From assembly GCA_026983685.1 (NCBI GenBank), contig JALSTO010000016.1, positions 1 to 5,140 of the forward strand: 5,140 nucleotides of DNA, given 5' to 3'. Of this stretch, positions 4,462-5,140 are shown in pieces; positions within the stretch are counted from its first letter, which is position 1, and the number at the start of each line of letters is the position of its first letter. The notes beneath the pieces are model-generated. The model ran no database searches, was not told the DNA's origin, and saw only the letters and a program-made list of their open reading frames with translations. The position numbers and the translations under genes are program-made. The DNA comes from Aquificaceae bacterium (lineage in GTDB: Bacteria; Aquificota; Aquificia; Aquificales; Aquificaceae).

Positions 4462-5140
4462 GACTTTATCCACCTTCCTGCCCGTCAGCTCCTCAAAGTG
4501 CCTCTGTCCAGCCCTTCCGAGGGAGTGAGCACCAAGGAAAAGAAACGCAAGCTCTTTCTTCTTTATCCTTTCGGAGTTATCTCTTATGAGAGCCTTCAAA
4601 AACCCGGACTCTAAACCCCTGCCGTCCTGCAAGGTGTCCACAGGAACGCCTACAACCCTCTCCGATTCCAGAGACCCAATGAGCAGAACACTTGAGACCG
4701 AGTCTCTTATCTCGGTTCTGAGGCGAAACTCAACCCTGTTTTTCCTAAGAAGTTCCCCATGTTTTTCCTCAACTACAAAGGTAGGGTTAGTTAATCCGCT
4801 TATCTCTTCAACAGGTGAGTCCTTCAGGCTCTCTTTAAGAACCACCTTGATGTGCTGTTTGTTGAAGTAAATAACGTTGTCCTTTTCAATTTCAGCGTCC
4901 GCCCTCACCCTTCCCCTTATTGAGCGTGAGAAGGGAAGAACGATGGAGGGGATAGCCCTGCCCTCAACCCATACACCGCCCTCCAAGAGAAGCCAGTTAA
5001 GGAAGGGAAACTCATACTCCTTGGTAGGGAGAGCCAGTTCCTGAGCAAGGGTTCTCAGCTCCTTTATAAGGAGTAACTCTTCCTTTGAGCCGGGTCTTCT
5101 TATGCCGAAGCCCGTAAGGTCAAAGAGTGCCTCTTCTTCT
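4447..5140 (-). CDS. M28-peptidase-like protein lacking metal ligands (partial, N-terminus off window)
   Basis: The frame is open from the right edge to a stop at 4447-4449 and gives 230 residues; the true start lies beyond 5140. An internal TTG at 4986 is not a credible start, since related sequence continues upstream. The outline matches M28 aminopeptidases: LTGFGIRRPGSKEE (visible residues 8-21) for the usual RPxGS opening, then an inserted PA-like region, then VVGVPVDT (162-169) where active enzymes have a GAHxDS/T block, GRGLESG (173-179) for GAxDNxSG, and FLGAHSLG (201-208) for FxGAEELG. The first His, the bridging Asp and the catalytic Glu pair are all replaced, and the gene ends 22 residues after that last block, before the remaining ligands. 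It is therefore probably a pseudoenzyme or decayed relative, not an active peptidase. The reading frame is uninterrupted, so it is still under some constraint. It is convergent with the sigma-54 activator. Confidence 0.6.
   Translation of the reverse strand, partial: EEEALFDLTGFGIRRPGSKEELLLIKELRTLAQELALPTKEYEFPFLNWLLLEGGVWVEGRAIPSIVLPFSRSIRGRVRADAEIEKDNVIYFNKQHIKVVLKESLKDSPVEEISGLTNPTFVVEEKHGELLRKNRVEFRLRTEIRDSVSSVLLIGSLESERVVGVPVDTLQDGRGLESGFLKALIRDNSERIKKKELAFLFLGAHSLGRAGQRHFEELTGRKVDKVLSYP

Noticed and set aside
4586..4870. Plus-strand frame opposite the M28-like gene
   Set aside because: The minus-strand frame is longer, continuous to the window edge and matches a family outline; the plus frame does not.
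4450..4986. A complete 179-residue protein starting at TTG 4986
   Set aside because: The frame stays open to 5140 and the upstream residues carry the RPGS block expected at the N-terminus of the family, so the TTG is internal.

Overview
The window looks like chromosomal DNA from a thermophilic, chemolithotrophic bacterium of the Aquificales (Hydrogenobacter/Thermocrinis/Aquifex type). This is inferred from mid-range GC, heavy use of AGG/AGA arginine, ATA isoleucine and GAG/AAG codons, Lys/Glu-rich proteins, tightly packed genes and the families present. No rRNA, tRNA, CRISPR array or insertion sequence was seen.

Layout. (1) Positions 1-741, minus strand: a type IV pilin gene followed in the same direction by a small membrane-anchored protein that runs off the left edge. 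(2) 742-846: a compact divergent promoter region with four GTGAA repeats, serving the pilin leftward and mazG rightward. (3) 847-1602, plus strand: mazG, a nucleoside triphosphate pyrophosphohydrolase with two MazG domains. (4) 1603-1745: a control region with a palindromic enhancer-like site, a match to the IHF consensus and a full match to the sigma-54 -24/-12 consensus. (5) 1746-4461, plus strand: two tandem DUF2173 (roadblock/LC7-like) paralogues, a hairpin, an SCP2-like lipid-binding protein and a PAS-PAS-AAA+-Fis sigma-54 activator. (6) 4447-5140, minus strand: the 3' part of an M28-peptidase-like gene that has lost the recognisable metal ligands. It overlaps the activator tail to tail by 15 bp.

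The main result is region 4-5. It looks like a self-contained sigma-54 regulatory unit: enhancer-like repeats, IHF-type bend site, -24/-12 promoter, four genes and, as the last gene, a bacterial enhancer-binding protein with an intact GAFTGA loop and a Fis-type DNA-binding domain. The simplest reading is that this activator senses a cytoplasmic signal through its PAS domains, one of them cysteine-rich, and switches on its own operon. The operon's other products are two small abundant-looking roadblock-like proteins and an SCP2 protein of unknown substrate. Motifs were read by eye; homology and binding claims are from family knowledge and were not searched.
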